A DNA stretch of 64,000 bases from positions 62,001 to 126,000 of the forward strand of contig CAWIVF010000011.1 in assembly GCA_963839535.1 (NCBI GenBank). Reading direction: 5' to 3'. This DNA is from RHKX01 sp963839535. GTDB lineage: Bacteria > Actinomycetota > Thermoleophilia > Solirubrobacterales > 70-9. The notes under the pieces were generated by a model. The model was not told the origin of the DNA. It did not search any database and was given only the letters and a program-made list of their open reading frames with translations. The first letter of the stretch is position 1; the number at the start of each line of letters is the position of its first letter. Below, one piece after another: positions 18,633 to 27,392 of the stretch. A program made the translations under genes and the position numbers.

Positions 18633-19063
18633 CGACTCACCTCCAAGGGCTTGGGCTGCTGGGCGGCGTGAGGGTGCTCCGCGCCGGCGTAGATCTTCAG
18701 CTTGAGCAGCTGCTTGCGGCCGAGCTTGTTGCGGGTCAGCATGCCCTTCACGGCGAGGCGGATCACGTCCTCGGGCTTGCGCTCCAGCATCTCGGCCAGG
18801 GTCCGCGACTTCATCCCGCCGGGGTATCCGCTGTGGCGGTAGTAGGTCTTCTGCTTCAGCTTGTCGCCGGTCACGGCGACCTTGTCCGCGTTGATGACGA
18901 CGACGAAGTCGCCGACGTCGCAGTGCGGCGTGTACTCGGGCTTGCGCTTGCCGCGCAGCGCATCGGCGATCTGCGTGGCCAGCCGGCCGAGGGTCTTGCC
19001 CTCGGCATCGACGACGTACCAGTCTCGCTGGCGGTTCGCGGGCGTTGCTACGAAGGTCTTCAT
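18629..19063 (-). CDS. rplM: Ribosomal protein L13
   Basis: uL13 of the large subunit, 144 residues, intact. Recognised by WYVVDAEGKTLGRLATQIA, GDFVVVINADKVAVTG, YRHSGYPGGMKSRTLAEML and AVKGMLTRNKLGR. ATG at 19063 (MKTFVATPA). It is the first gene of the rplM-rpsI pair and its stop overlaps rpsI by four bases. A TATCAT hexamer about 105 bases upstream on the minus strand may be a -10 element but lacks a convincing -35. Confidence 0.96.
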   Translation of the reverse strand: MKTFVATPANRQRDWYVVDAEGKTLGRLATQIADALRGKRKPEYTPHCDVGDFVVVINADKVAVTGDKLKQKTYYRHSGYPGGMKSRTLAEMLERKPEDVIRLAVKGMLTRNKLGRKQLLKLKIYAGAEHPHAAQQPKPLEVSR

Positions 19064-19178
19064 TGCGCGAAAGAGCCGCGCTCCGACCCGGAGGTCCAAC
19101 GCGGCCGGGGCATGATAGCCGCTGCCGTGTCCCGAGGCCGGCGGCGAGCGCGATCATTAGCGAACCGTTATGGAACGG

Positions 19179-19208
19179 TGACCAAACGGCCGGGTTCATG
19201 GCTATAGT
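19179..19208 (+). promoter_or_regulatory. Sigma-70-type promoter for the M23 peptidase gene
   Basis: GTGACC at 19179-19184 and TATAGT at 19203-19208 are separated by 18 bases, a good fit to housekeeping -35/-10 boxes in an otherwise very G+C-rich stretch. Transcription from about 19215 would give a leader of about 75 bases ahead of the TTG start at 19291. That leader contains complementary words (CCTGG/CCAGG, CCCC/GGGG). Confidence 0.5.
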
Positions 19209-19290
19209 GCCGCGCGTCAGACCTGGTGAACCGGCTCCCCACGGGGCGTCGGCACGGGGACCCCAGGAGCGAGACCGGAGGACCCCTCTC

Positions 19291-20448
19291 TTGAACGCAG
19301 GCGATCGCAGGCTACCCCGGCACGGGCCGGCTGCCGCCGCGGGCACCCTCGCCGGCGGACTCGCCCTCGCCTGCCTGACGATCGGCCCGGCCGCTCCCGC
19401 CGGCGCCTCCGGCGGCGGCATCAACGTCGGCCCCGCCCCCGCCGTCCGCGACGTCACCTGCGTGAAGCGCTGCCTCGACGTGCGAACCGTCGCCGAGACC
19501 GGCCGGATCACCCTCACCGGGAGCAACCTCGGCGAGGTCGTCGAGGTGCGATTCCGGAGCAAGCGGCGGCAGCGTCTCGGTGAAGCCGACCTCGGCCAAG
19601 AAGAACTCCGTCTCCGCCGTGGTGCCGAAGGGCGCCAAGAGCGGCAAGCCGAAGGTCGTCAACGACTACGGCGCGGGGGACGCCTCCCCGGTCGAGCTCG
19701 AGGTCGAGCCCGAGGACTCCGTCACCGACGTGGACGGCTTCAAGGTCACCCGGGCCGAGGCCACGCCGAAGAAGACCTTCGTCGACGGGGCCCGCGAGAG
19801 CTCGGTCAGCTACCTGTTCAAGGCCGACGGGCCCGGCCGACATCCGGATCGACGTGATCTCCACCCGCCGCGGCGAGATCGTCGACACCGTCGTGAAGCG
19901 GAACCAGAAGCCGTTCAAGAACTACTCCGCGTCATGGGACGGCCGCACCGAGGGCGGCCGCAGCGCCCCCGACGGCGACTACCGCTTCCGGGTCTCCCAG
20001 CTCAGCGGCGGCACGCGGTAAGGCGACCGGCTTCAGCCTCTACGACCACATCTTCCCGCTGCGCGGCAAGCACGAGTACGGCGATGGCCTCGGCGCCGGC
20101 CGCGGCCACGAGGGCCAGGACATCTTCGCCAAGTGCGGAACCAAGATCGTCGCCGCCCGCGGCGGCCGGGTCCAGGTGGTCGACTCCCACTCCGCCGCCG
20201 GCTACTACGTCGTCATCGACGGCGTCAGGACGGGCAACGACTACATGTACGCCCACATGGAGAAGGGCGGCCGCCCCAAGGAGGGCTCGCGCGTCCACAC
20301 GGGCGAGGTGATCGGCTACGAGAGCGACACCGGCAGGGCCAGCGGCTGCCACCTCCACTTCGAGCTCTGGTCGTCCCCCGGCTGGTACGAGGGCGGCCAC
20401 GTCCTCAATCCCACGAAGCCGCTGAAGAAGTGGGACAAGTACTCCTGA
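19291..20448 (+). CDS. Secreted M23-family metallopeptidase (three frame breaks)
   Basis: Predicted peptidoglycan endopeptidase. It starts with TTG at 19291, nine bases after GGAGGA, and has an Ala/Leu/Gly-rich signal peptide ending near PAGASGGG. The first 230 residues form beta-rich segments without a known motif. The C-terminal LytM/M23 domain carries the zinc ligands in GHEGQDI and HLHFELW (HxH), with GDGVRTG-like and YMYAHME strands between. Frame breaks near 19580, 19845 and 20020 are each repaired by deleting a base. Lytic or regulatory action on cross-bridges is inferred. Confidence 0.85.
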
Positions 20449-20466
20449 GGTAATCGGGGGGCCGCG

Positions 20467-21441
20467 TCAGCCCGCCGTCATCCCTCCGCTGTCCTGAACT
20501 TCACCCTCCCACAGCAGGACCCAGACCGCCGTCGATGGATCCCCGGAGTAGAAGAGATAGAGCTCGAGGTCCTGGTCCGTCTGGAGCGAGTGCGGAAAGC
20601 TGACGTTCGCCTGCGCCGGACTCCCGCCTCCGCTCGTCGGCGAGACGGTGACGAGGTTGTCCCAGCCGAACTCGCCGTCGGCCGGTTCGCCTGACCCCGT
20701 CCGAGGGATCGGGTTCGCCCCGGTCGCCGGCATCCAGTTCGTGGTCGGCGTCGAGGCGGGGATCGGGAGTTCAGTGCCCCCGTTGACGGTGATCTCGTAC
20801 CCCGTCCCGGTTGGATTGAAGACTGTGACCTCGCCCGTGACATTTTCCTGACCCAACTGCTTGCAAACGATGAAGGGCTCGATCACGCAGCCGTTGAGGA
20901 CCGGTCCGGTCGCATCGTCGATGAACAGCGACGCGTCGCCGAAGTGACGGGGGACGCGGCGGTCGCGCTGGGACTCGAGATGGGAGAGATTGCCTGTCGC
21001 CTCGTCGAGGACCCGCGCCGAATAGCGGACCGTGTTCGACTTCGCTCGGTAACGGGGCTCGCCGAGCTCGAGGACGACGGTGTCCTGGGCGTTCGCGGCG
21101 TTGAGCAGGGTGAGGGCGGCATTGGGGTGGTCGGCGTCAAAGCCGAACCCCTCCCACTCGCGGACGAACCCCCGGATCGGGATCTGCCCCGACCCCCGCG
21201 CGGGTCGATCGGAGAACCACACCGCCTGGTGGGCGACGCCGTGGAGCTTCAAGGTGAACCGGGGCTTTCCCTCGACCGGCGTCAGCGTGCCGCGCTTCGC
21301 GGTTTGGGTGAAGAGCAAGCCGATCTCCTGCTTGGTTGGCTCACTTGGCTCCTGTGCGAGGGCGGCCGGGGAGGGCGCCAAGGCAACGGCCAGGGAGAGG
21401 GCGGCTGCGAGCAAGGTGGCGGGGATGCGGGGCACGAGCAC
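20467..21441 (-). CDS. Secreted protein of unknown function
   Basis: A 324-residue protein with GTG start at 21441 and a long Ala/Leu signal peptide cleaved near ALAQE. The mature region begins LLFTQTAKRGTLTPV and reads like a beta-sandwich with FTLKLHGVAHQAVWFSDRPAR, resembling extracellular binding or adhesion domains; two Cys lie in CVIEPFIVC. The C-terminal third has Thr/Pro/Gly-rich loops. No catalytic residues recognised. Convergent with the M23 gene (18 bases). G+C is slightly lower than neighbours by eye, so horizontal origin is possible but unproven. Confidence 0.75.
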   Translation of the reverse strand: MLVPRIPATLLAAALSLAVALAPSPAALAQEPSEPTKQEIGLLFTQTAKRGTLTPVEGKPRFTLKLHGVAHQAVWFSDRPARGSGQIPIRGFVREWEGFGFDADHPNAALTLLNAANAQDTVVLELGEPRYRAKSNTVRYSARVLDEATGNLSHLESQRDRRVPRHFGDASLFIDDATGPVLNGCVIEPFIVCKQLGQENVTGEVTVFNPTGTGYEITVNGGTELPIPASTPTTNWMPATGANPIPRTGSGEPADGEFGWDNLVTVSPTSGGGSPAQANVSFPHSLQTDQDLELYLFYSGDPSTAVWVLLWEGEVQDSGGMTAG

Positions 21442-21605
21442 CCTGTATCGGCATCCCTCGGTCTCAGCGTTAACCCCGGACGCATTCGCGCCTGTTCATG
21501 AGCGATTCCGCAGTGCGCGAGACACGCGGCCTTCGCGTGAGAGGAGCGGGCGGGACGAAAGGCGACCCGCCGACTTCGGTGCCGCCGAGCGGCGAGAGTG
21601 CACTT

Positions 21606-21624
21606 AACGTCGCTATTCGACGTC
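21606..21624. repeat. Short inverted repeat upstream of the secreted-protein gene
   Basis: AACGTCG and CGACGTC flank CTATT, a near-perfect 7-base inverted repeat. It lies about 165 bases upstream of the GTG at 21441. The surrounding 21442-21723 stretch (282 bases) has no gene; it holds this repeat and the guaA terminator. The repeat could be an operator, but no regulator is identified. Confidence 0.35.
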
Positions 21625-21683
21625 AACGACATCTTCGGCCCGGGGGGCGACCCCGGAACACGCTCCCCCTTCCCTCACCAGCC

Positions 21684-21709
21684 AAAACAACCGCCCGCCC
21701 TCGGGGCGG
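21684..21709 (-). terminator. guaA: Probable intrinsic terminator after guaA
   Basis: Read on the minus strand, the stem CCGCCC-CGA-GGGCGG is followed after four bases by TTGTTTT. It begins 15 bases past the guaA stop. The stem is strong and the T-tract modest, so termination is likely but not certain. Confidence 0.5.
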
Positions 21710-21723
21710 ACCTCGCTAGGCCG

Positions 21724-23356
21724 CTACTCCCACTCGATGGTGCCGGGGGGCTTCGACGTGATGTCCAGCGCCACGCGGTTGACGCCTCCGACCTCGTTGA
21801 TGATCCGGCTCGAGGCGCGCTCGAGGAGGTCGTAGGGAAGGCGGGCCCAGTCGGCGGTCATCGCGTCGTCGGAGGTGACCGCGCGGATCACGATCGGGTA
21901 GGCGTAGGTGCGGCCGTCCCCCTGGACCCCGACCGAGCGGACGACCGGCAGGACGCAGAACGACTGCCAGAGGTCGCGGTAGAGGCCGGCGGCGCGGACC
22001 TCCTCCTGGAGGATGGCGTCGGCCTCGCGGAGGATCGAGAGGCGCTCCTCGTTGACCTCGCCGCCGACGATCCTGATCGCCAGGCCCGGGCCCCGGGAAC
22101 GGCTGGCGCCAGACCATCCGGTCGGAGAGGCCGAGCTCGGAGGCGACCGCCCGGACCTCGTCCTTGAAGAGCATCCGCAGCGGCTCGACGAGGTCGAACT
22201 CGAGGTCGTCGGGCAGGCCGCCGACGTTGTGGTGGGACTTGATCGTGGCCGCGCCGGTGCCGCCGCCGGACTCGATCACGTCCGAGTAGAGCGTCCCCTG
22301 GACGAGGTGGCTGACGTTCGGCAGCTTCAGCGCCTCCTCCTCGAAGACGCGGATGAACTCGGCGCCGATGATCTTGCGCTTCGTCTCGGGATCGTCGACC
22401 CCGGCGAGGCGGGCGAGGAAGCGCTCGCGCGCGTCGACGTGGATCAGCTTGATCCCGAGCCCCTCGCGGAAGGTCTCGACGACCTGCTCGGCCTCGCCCT
22501 TGCGGAGCAGGCCGTGGTCGACGAGGACGCAGGTGAGCTGCTCGCCGACCGCGCGGTGGACGAGCGCCGCCGCCGTCGCCGAGTCGACGCCGCCGGAGAG
22601 GCCGCAGATGACCCCGCCGTCGCCGACCTGCTCGCGGACGCGGGCGATCTGCTCGTCGATGACGGAGGCCGCCGACCACTGCTCGCGGCAGCCGGCGACG
22701 TCGCGCAGGAAGCGCTCGAGGATCGCCTGGCCGTGCGGCGTGTGGACGACCTCGGGGTGGAACTGGATGCCGTAGAGGCCGCGCTCGACGTTCTCGCAGG
22801 CGGCGACCGGCGATCCGGGGCTCGCGGCGAGCGCGCGGAATCCCTCCGGCGGCTCGTAGACCGCGTCGCGGTGGCTCATCCAGGACTGCTGGACCTCGGG
22901 CAGGCCCGCCATCAGCCGGCCGCCCTCGCTGAGCAGGCTGAGCTCGGTGCGGCCGAACTCGCCCTGCTCGGCGCCCTCGACCCTGCCGCCGAGGCCGCGG
23001 ACCATCGCCTGCATCCCGTAACAGATGCCGAGCACCGGAACGCCCATCTCGAGCAGCTCGGTGCGCAGCTCCGGGGCCCCCGGCTCGTACACCGAGGCCG
23101 GCCCGCCGGAGAGGACCAGCGCCTTCGGGTTGCGCAGGCGGATCCGCTCGAGGTCGACGTCGTGCGGCAGCAGCTCGGCGAAGACGCCGCACTCGCGCAG
23201 GCGCCGCGCGATCAGCTGCGAGTACTGGCCGCCGAAGTCGAGCACGAGGACCTCCTCGCGCGCGACGTCGACCTTGCCCGCCTCCGCTCCGCCCTCGTCC
23301 ACCAGGGGGGCGTCGATGACGTCCCCGGTCAGGGCGGGCGGAGCGGCCTCAGCCAT
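21724..23356 (-). CDS. guaA: GMP synthase, glutamine-hydrolysing (one frame break)
   Basis: Converts XMP to GMP. The class I glutaminase domain has VLVLDFGGQYSQLIARR, the nucleophile Cys in GICYGMQAM and the His/Glu pair in IQFHPEVVHT. The ATP-pyrophosphatase P-loop is GLSGGVDSATAAAL. The dimerisation domain ends GTIEWE. A +1 break near 22095 (extra C in the PFPGPG segment) separates the last 125 codons. ATG at 23356 gives about 34 residues before the conserved start, a modest extension. It lies five bases after guaB3, so the two guanine-nucleotide genes are co-transcribed. Confidence 0.95.
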
Positions 23357-23361
23357 CGCCG

Positions 23362-24564
23362 CTAATCCGTTACCGCGGCGCCGTTGGCCACGGCGGTCTT
23401 GCCGTTCGATCCCATCCCGACCGACTGGCTGCGCTGCAGGTGCTTGCCCTCCGTCTGGAGCGCCGGCGCGACCATGATCTCCGCCCGGTGGAACGAGGGG
23501 ATGTCCTCGTACCCGCAGGTGGCCATCGACGTGCGCAGCGCGCCCATCAGGTTGAACGTGCCGTCGTTCTCGTTGGCCGGGCCGAGCAGGATCTGCTCGA
23601 GCGAGCCGTCCTGGACGGTGGTGACGCGGGTGCCGCGCGGCAGCGAGGGATGGAACGTCGCCATCCCCCAGTGGTAGCCGCGCCCCGGAGCCTCCTTGCC
23701 GCGGGCGAGCGGCGAGCCGATCATCACGGCGTCGGCGCCGCAGGCGATGGCCTTGGAGATGTCTCCCCCGGTCCGCATGCCGCCGTCGGCGATCACGTTG
23801 CAGTACTGCCCGGTCTCGAGCATGTGCTGGGAGCGGGCCGCCGCCACGTCCGCGATCGCGGTCGCCTGCGGCACGCCGATCCCGAGGACCCCGCGCGTCG
23901 TGCACGCGGCGCCCGGGCCGACGCCGACGAGGACGCCGACCGCCCCGGTCCGCATCAGGTGCAGGCCGGTCGAGTAGGAGGCGCAGCCGCCGACGATGCA
24001 CGGCACCGGGGCGTCAGCGATGAACTGCTTCAGGTTGAGCGGCTCCGAGCTCGAGGAGACGTGCTCGGCGGAGATCACCGTGCCCTGGACGACGAGGATG
24101 TCGAGTCCCGCCTCCAGCGCCGCCTCGTAGTACTCGGGGACCTTCTGCGGCGTCAGCGAGCCGCAGGCGACCGCGCCCTCGGCCTTGATCTCCTCGATCC
24201 GCTGGGCGATCAGCTCCGGCTTGACCGGCTCGGAGTAGATCTCCTGCATCAGCTGCGTCGAGGTGCCGGGCGGCGCCTTCGCGATCCGGGCGAGCTGCTC
24301 GTCGGCGTCCTCGTAGCGGGACCAGATGCCCTCGAGGTTGAGGACGCCGAGGCCACCGAGCTTGTTGATCAGGGCCGCGGTCTTCGGGCTGACGACCCCG
24401 TCCATCGCGGAGGCGAGCAGGGGCAGCTCGAACCGGTAGGGACCGAGGTTCCAGGTGATGTCGATGTCGTCGGGGTCGCGCGTCCTCCTCGATGGCACGA
24501 TCGCGATGTCGTCGAACCCATAGGCCCGACGCGCCTTCTTTCCCCGTCCGATCTCAACTTCCAA
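23362..24564 (-). CDS. guaB3: GuaB3-family IMP dehydrogenase-related protein
   Basis: A 400-residue TIM-barrel protein of the IMP dehydrogenase/GMP reductase superfamily without CBS domains. Recognised by the start VEIGRGKKARRAYGFDDIA, by SAMDGVVSPKTAA, and by the loop GPGAACTTRGVLGIG with the catalytic-type Cys. The flap ends AALRTSMATCGYEDIP. This subgroup is typical of actinobacteria and cyanobacteria; its exact reaction (IMP dehydrogenase or GMP reductase) varies. TTG at 24564 is preceded by AGGGAG at nine bases and gives the expected N-terminus; GTG further upstream is the alternative. Confidence 0.92.
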   Translation of the reverse strand: MEVEIGRGKKARRAYGFDDIAIVPSRRTRDPDDIDITWNLGPYRFELPLLASAMDGVVSPKTAALINKLGGLGVLNLEGIWSRYEDADEQLARIAKAPPGTSTQLMQEIYSEPVKPELIAQRIEEIKAEGAVACGSLTPQKVPEYYEAALEAGLDILVVQGTVISAEHVSSSSEPLNLKQFIADAPVPCIVGGCASYSTGLHLMRTGAVGVLVGVGPGAACTTRGVLGIGVPQATAIADVAAARSQHMLETGQYCNVIADGGMRTGGDISKAIACGADAVMIGSPLARGKEAPGRGYHWGMATFHPSLPRGTRVTTVQDGSLEQILLGPANENDGTFNLMGALRTSMATCGYEDIPSFHRAEIMVAPALQTEGKHLQRSQSVGMGSNGKTAVANGAAVTD

Positions 24565-24676
24565 CGCGTGGTTCTCCCTCACTCGAATGCAGAACGGAGA
24601 ATTGTAGGTGGCGGGGTCGACGGGCTCGGGCCCTGCGAACCCCCCAAAATGCGGTGAAGCGGGAGCGCTCGGGCGC

Positions 24677-25636
24677 TCAGGCGGCGCGAACGGCGGTGTC
24701 GAGGGGCCGCACGGCGACCCGGTCGACGAGCCGCTCGACCTCGATCGGGTCGAGCATCCCGGCGCCGAGGTGCTGCGTGGACTCCGCCCCGCAGGCGACG
24801 CCGTAGGCGAGGCAGACCGGCGGCTCCCGGTCGGCGCGCCGGGCCCGCACGCAGCCGGCGAGGAAGGCGTCGCCGGACCCCACGCTGGCGACCGTCGCCA
24901 GGGGCTCGATCGTGGCCTCGTAGCCCTGCCGCGAGTGCGGCTCACCGGCCACCGCCACGCAGCCGGAGCCCGTCGTGACGATCGCCTCCTCGGCGCCCAT
25001 CTCGACCAGGCGGGAGACCCCGATGGCCAGATCCTCCGGCTCGCTGAACTCGTAGCCGACGGCCTCCTCGGCCTCGGCGACGTTCGGCGCGACCACCGCC
25101 GGCTGCGCCCGCAGCCCGGCGCGCATCGGCTCCCCGTCGGTGTCGAGCAGCGTCGGCACGCCGAGCGAGTGGAGCTGGGCGATCAGGTCGGCGTAGACGG
25201 AGGTCTCGGCTCCCGGCGGGAGCGACCCCGCGATCACGCAGAAGTCGGCGCCGCGGGCGAGGTAGCGCAGGCGCTCGGCGAAGCGCTCGATGTCGCCGGT
25301 GGCGACCTGGGGGCCGCGCTCGTTGATCTCGGTCTGCTCACCGGAGGCCGGGTCGACGATCGAGAGGTTGGTGCGCGAGTCGCCGCCGATCTCGACGAAG
25401 TCGTGGAGGACCTGCTCCGCGTCGAGCAGCTCGCGGATGCGGGCACCGGTCGGCCCGGCGGCGAGCCCGGTGGCGATCACCGGCTCGCCCAGGCACTTGA
25501 GCGCCCGGGCGACGTTGACGCCCTTCCCGCCGGCGGCGGTGCGCGAGTCGACCGCTCGATGGCGGTTGCCGAGCGCGATGCGCGGCACGGCGACCGTGCG
25601 GTCGAGCGCGATGTTCAGCGTCACGGTGAGAATCAT
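24677..25636 (-). CDS. 1-phosphofructokinase-type PfkB kinase
   Basis: A 319-residue PfkB sugar kinase of the LacC/FruK subgroup. The N-terminal MILTVTLNIALDRTV, the glycine motif GGKGVNVARAL near residue 38, and the C-terminal GSGDAFLAG with the catalytic Asp near residue 252 are all present. Substrate is probably fructose-1-phosphate, tagatose-6-phosphate or fructose-6-phosphate; no PTS gene is nearby to decide. ATG at 25636 overlaps the carboxypeptidase stop as ATGA, so expression is coupled to a wall gene. Confidence 0.88.
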   Translation of the reverse strand: MILTVTLNIALDRTVAVPRIALGNRHRAVDSRTAAGGKGVNVARALKCLGEPVIATGLAAGPTGARIRELLDAEQVLHDFVEIGGDSRTNLSIVDPASGEQTEINERGPQVATGDIERFAERLRYLARGADFCVIAGSLPPGAETSVYADLIAQLHSLGVPTLLDTDGEPMRAGLRAQPAVVAPNVAEAEEAVGYEFSEPEDLAIGVSRLVEMGAEEAIVTTGSGCVAVAGEPHSRQGYEATIEPLATVASVGSGDAFLAGCVRARRADREPPVCLAYGVACGAESTQHLGAGMLDPIEVERLVDRVAVRPLDTAVRAA

Positions 25637-26926
25637 CTCGACGTCCCCCGGTCCTGTCGCTTGAGCGTCCGCTCCTGGCGGCTTCTCATCCTCTCCTCCG
25701 AGTCTCGCGAGCCTCCGTTCCGCTCGTCCCTCCGACGGCGAAGCGCGAGGACCACGAGGATCAGTATGACGATCAGCACGATCACCGCGACAGCGACCAC
25801 GGGCGGCCCGCCGACCCGGTCGACGATGCTCGGCTCGGCGACGGCCTGAGCCGCGAGCAGGGGGACCCGGCCGACCACGTCACCGTCGAGCGAGACCGTC
25901 ACACGGCCCAGTCGCTCCCCCTCCGCGATCGGGCCCTCGACCTCGGCCGGCGCCTCGACGTCGGTCTCGATCCGCTGGTCCTCGCGGGCGGCGACGGCGA
26001 AGCCGCGGCCGGTGATCAGCTCGAGCGGCTCGTCCTCGTAGCGGACGACCGCCGCGGCCAGCTCCTCGCTGCGTTCGAACGGGCGCCGCGGCTCGTAGAG
26101 CGAGTACCCGTAGTCGAGCAGCCGCTGCGAGGAGGCGTCGCGCTCGGCCTCGCTCGGCGCGCCGAGCACCACCGAGATCAGCGGGATCCCGCGCCGCTCG
26201 GCCGAGGCGATCAGCACGTAGCCGGCCTCCAGCGTGTGGCCGGTCTTCACCCCGTCCACGCTCGGGTCGGAGAGCATCAGGGTGTTCGTGCTCACCACCC
26301 GGCGCTCCATCGAGCCGCTCTCCAGCGTGGCCTCGTCGAGGCGGACGATGTCGCGGAACCGCTCGTCCTCGAGCAGCTCGAGCGTCAGCTTCGCCAGGTC
26401 GGAGGCGGTCGAGAAGTTGAGCGGGTCGTCGAACCCGATCGGGTTCGCGTAGCTGGTCCGCTCGAGGCCGAGGTCCGCCGCGACGTCGTTCATCCGCGCG
26501 ACGAAGGCAGCCTCGCCGGGGGCGGCTCCGGCGGCGATGGTCGCGGCGGCGTCGTTGGCGCTCGCGAGCAGCAGCGCCCGCAGCAGGTCGTGGACGGTCA
26601 GCTTCTCGCCCTCGGTCAGGCCCGCAAGCGACTCCGCCGGGCCCGCCGCGTAGGGCGGGACGGTGAGCCGCTGCTTCAACGGCAGCTCGTCCAGGGCGAT
26701 GTAGGCGGTCATCAGCTTCGTCGTGCTGGCGATCGACCGGGGCTGATCCTCCGCCTGCGCCGAGAGCTGCTCGCCGTCGCGCGCATCGAGCAGGAGCCAG
26801 GAATCCGCGATGACGTCGGGACCGCTCGGGCCGGGGCCGGACTGCGCGGCCGCCGGGCCGGCCAGGAGCGAGAGGGACAGGAGGATCGCCGCGGCAAGGA
26901 CCGCGGCAGCTCGGGTGCCCGGGCAT
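25633..26926 (-). CDS. D-alanyl-D-alanine carboxypeptidase, PBP5-like (one frame break)
   Basis: Membrane-anchored S11 peptidase trimming peptidoglycan stem peptides. The active-site SxxK is ASTTKLM, the SxN motif is SANDA and the KTG triad is DGVKTGHTLEAG. A hydrophobic C-terminal helix (VAVIVLIVILILVVLAL) before an Arg-rich tail anchors it. The in-frame region upstream of the SxxK encodes a signal peptide (AAAVLAAAILLSLSLLAGPAAA) but no start; removing one C from CCCGGG near 26920 joins it to ATG at 26926. Its stop overlaps the PfkB start. Confidence 0.9.
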
Positions 26927-26949
26927 GGGTCGGCGCCGGCCGCGGGGCA

Positions 26950-27306
26950 CTAGCGGATGGTGATCTCTTGCCCGGTGGTCAGCGCTTGCGGATCGACGTC
27001 GGGGTTGAGGCGAATCAGGCGGTCGACGGAGACGTCGAACTTCTCGGCGATCGTGCTCAGCGAGTCGCCCTCCTCGACGGCGTAGGTCCGCGGGTTCTCC
27101 GGGCCCTCCTTGTCCTTCTCGGCCTCGGCCTCCTCGCCCGACTCTGCCGTGCTCTGCTCCGTCGCCGGATCGTCGCCGCCGATGTCGGCCGCGGTGACGA
27201 TCGCGTAGAGGGCCACGAGGGCGGCGATCAGCGCAAGGGGCGCGATGATCCGCGTCGCCCACGAGATCCGGCTCCGGGAGGGGCCGGTTGCGTCTGGATC
27301 CGCCAT
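26950..27306 (-). CDS. Membrane-anchored LysM protein
   Basis: A 118-residue protein: a short cytoplasmic start, one transmembrane helix (about residues 18-42), an acidic Glu/Ala/Lys linker, and a single C-terminal LysM domain (YAVEEGDSLSTIAEKF, then LNPDVDPQALTTGQEITI). LysM binds peptidoglycan N-acetylglucosamine. It lies 23 bases upstream of the carboxypeptidase gene in the same direction, consistent with a role in recruiting or organising wall enzymes; that role is inference. Confidence 0.88.
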   Translation of the reverse strand: MADPDATGPSRSRISWATRIIAPLALIAALVALYAIVTAADIGGDDPATEQSTAESGEEAEAEKDKEGPENPRTYAVEEGDSLSTIAEKFDVSVDRLIRLNPDVDPQALTTGQEITIR

Positions 27307-27392
27307 CGCCGGCGATGCTACGGGACCGACTGGCCGCAATCCCCGCAGTCGATGGCCGTTGCGCGCCGGCTTGCGCGGCCCGCCGGGGAGCC

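Noticed and set aside
19110..19290. A c-di-AMP (ydaO-yuaA) riboswitch upstream of the M23 peptidase
   Set aside because: Gene context fits, but I could not align the conserved ydaO core segments in order.
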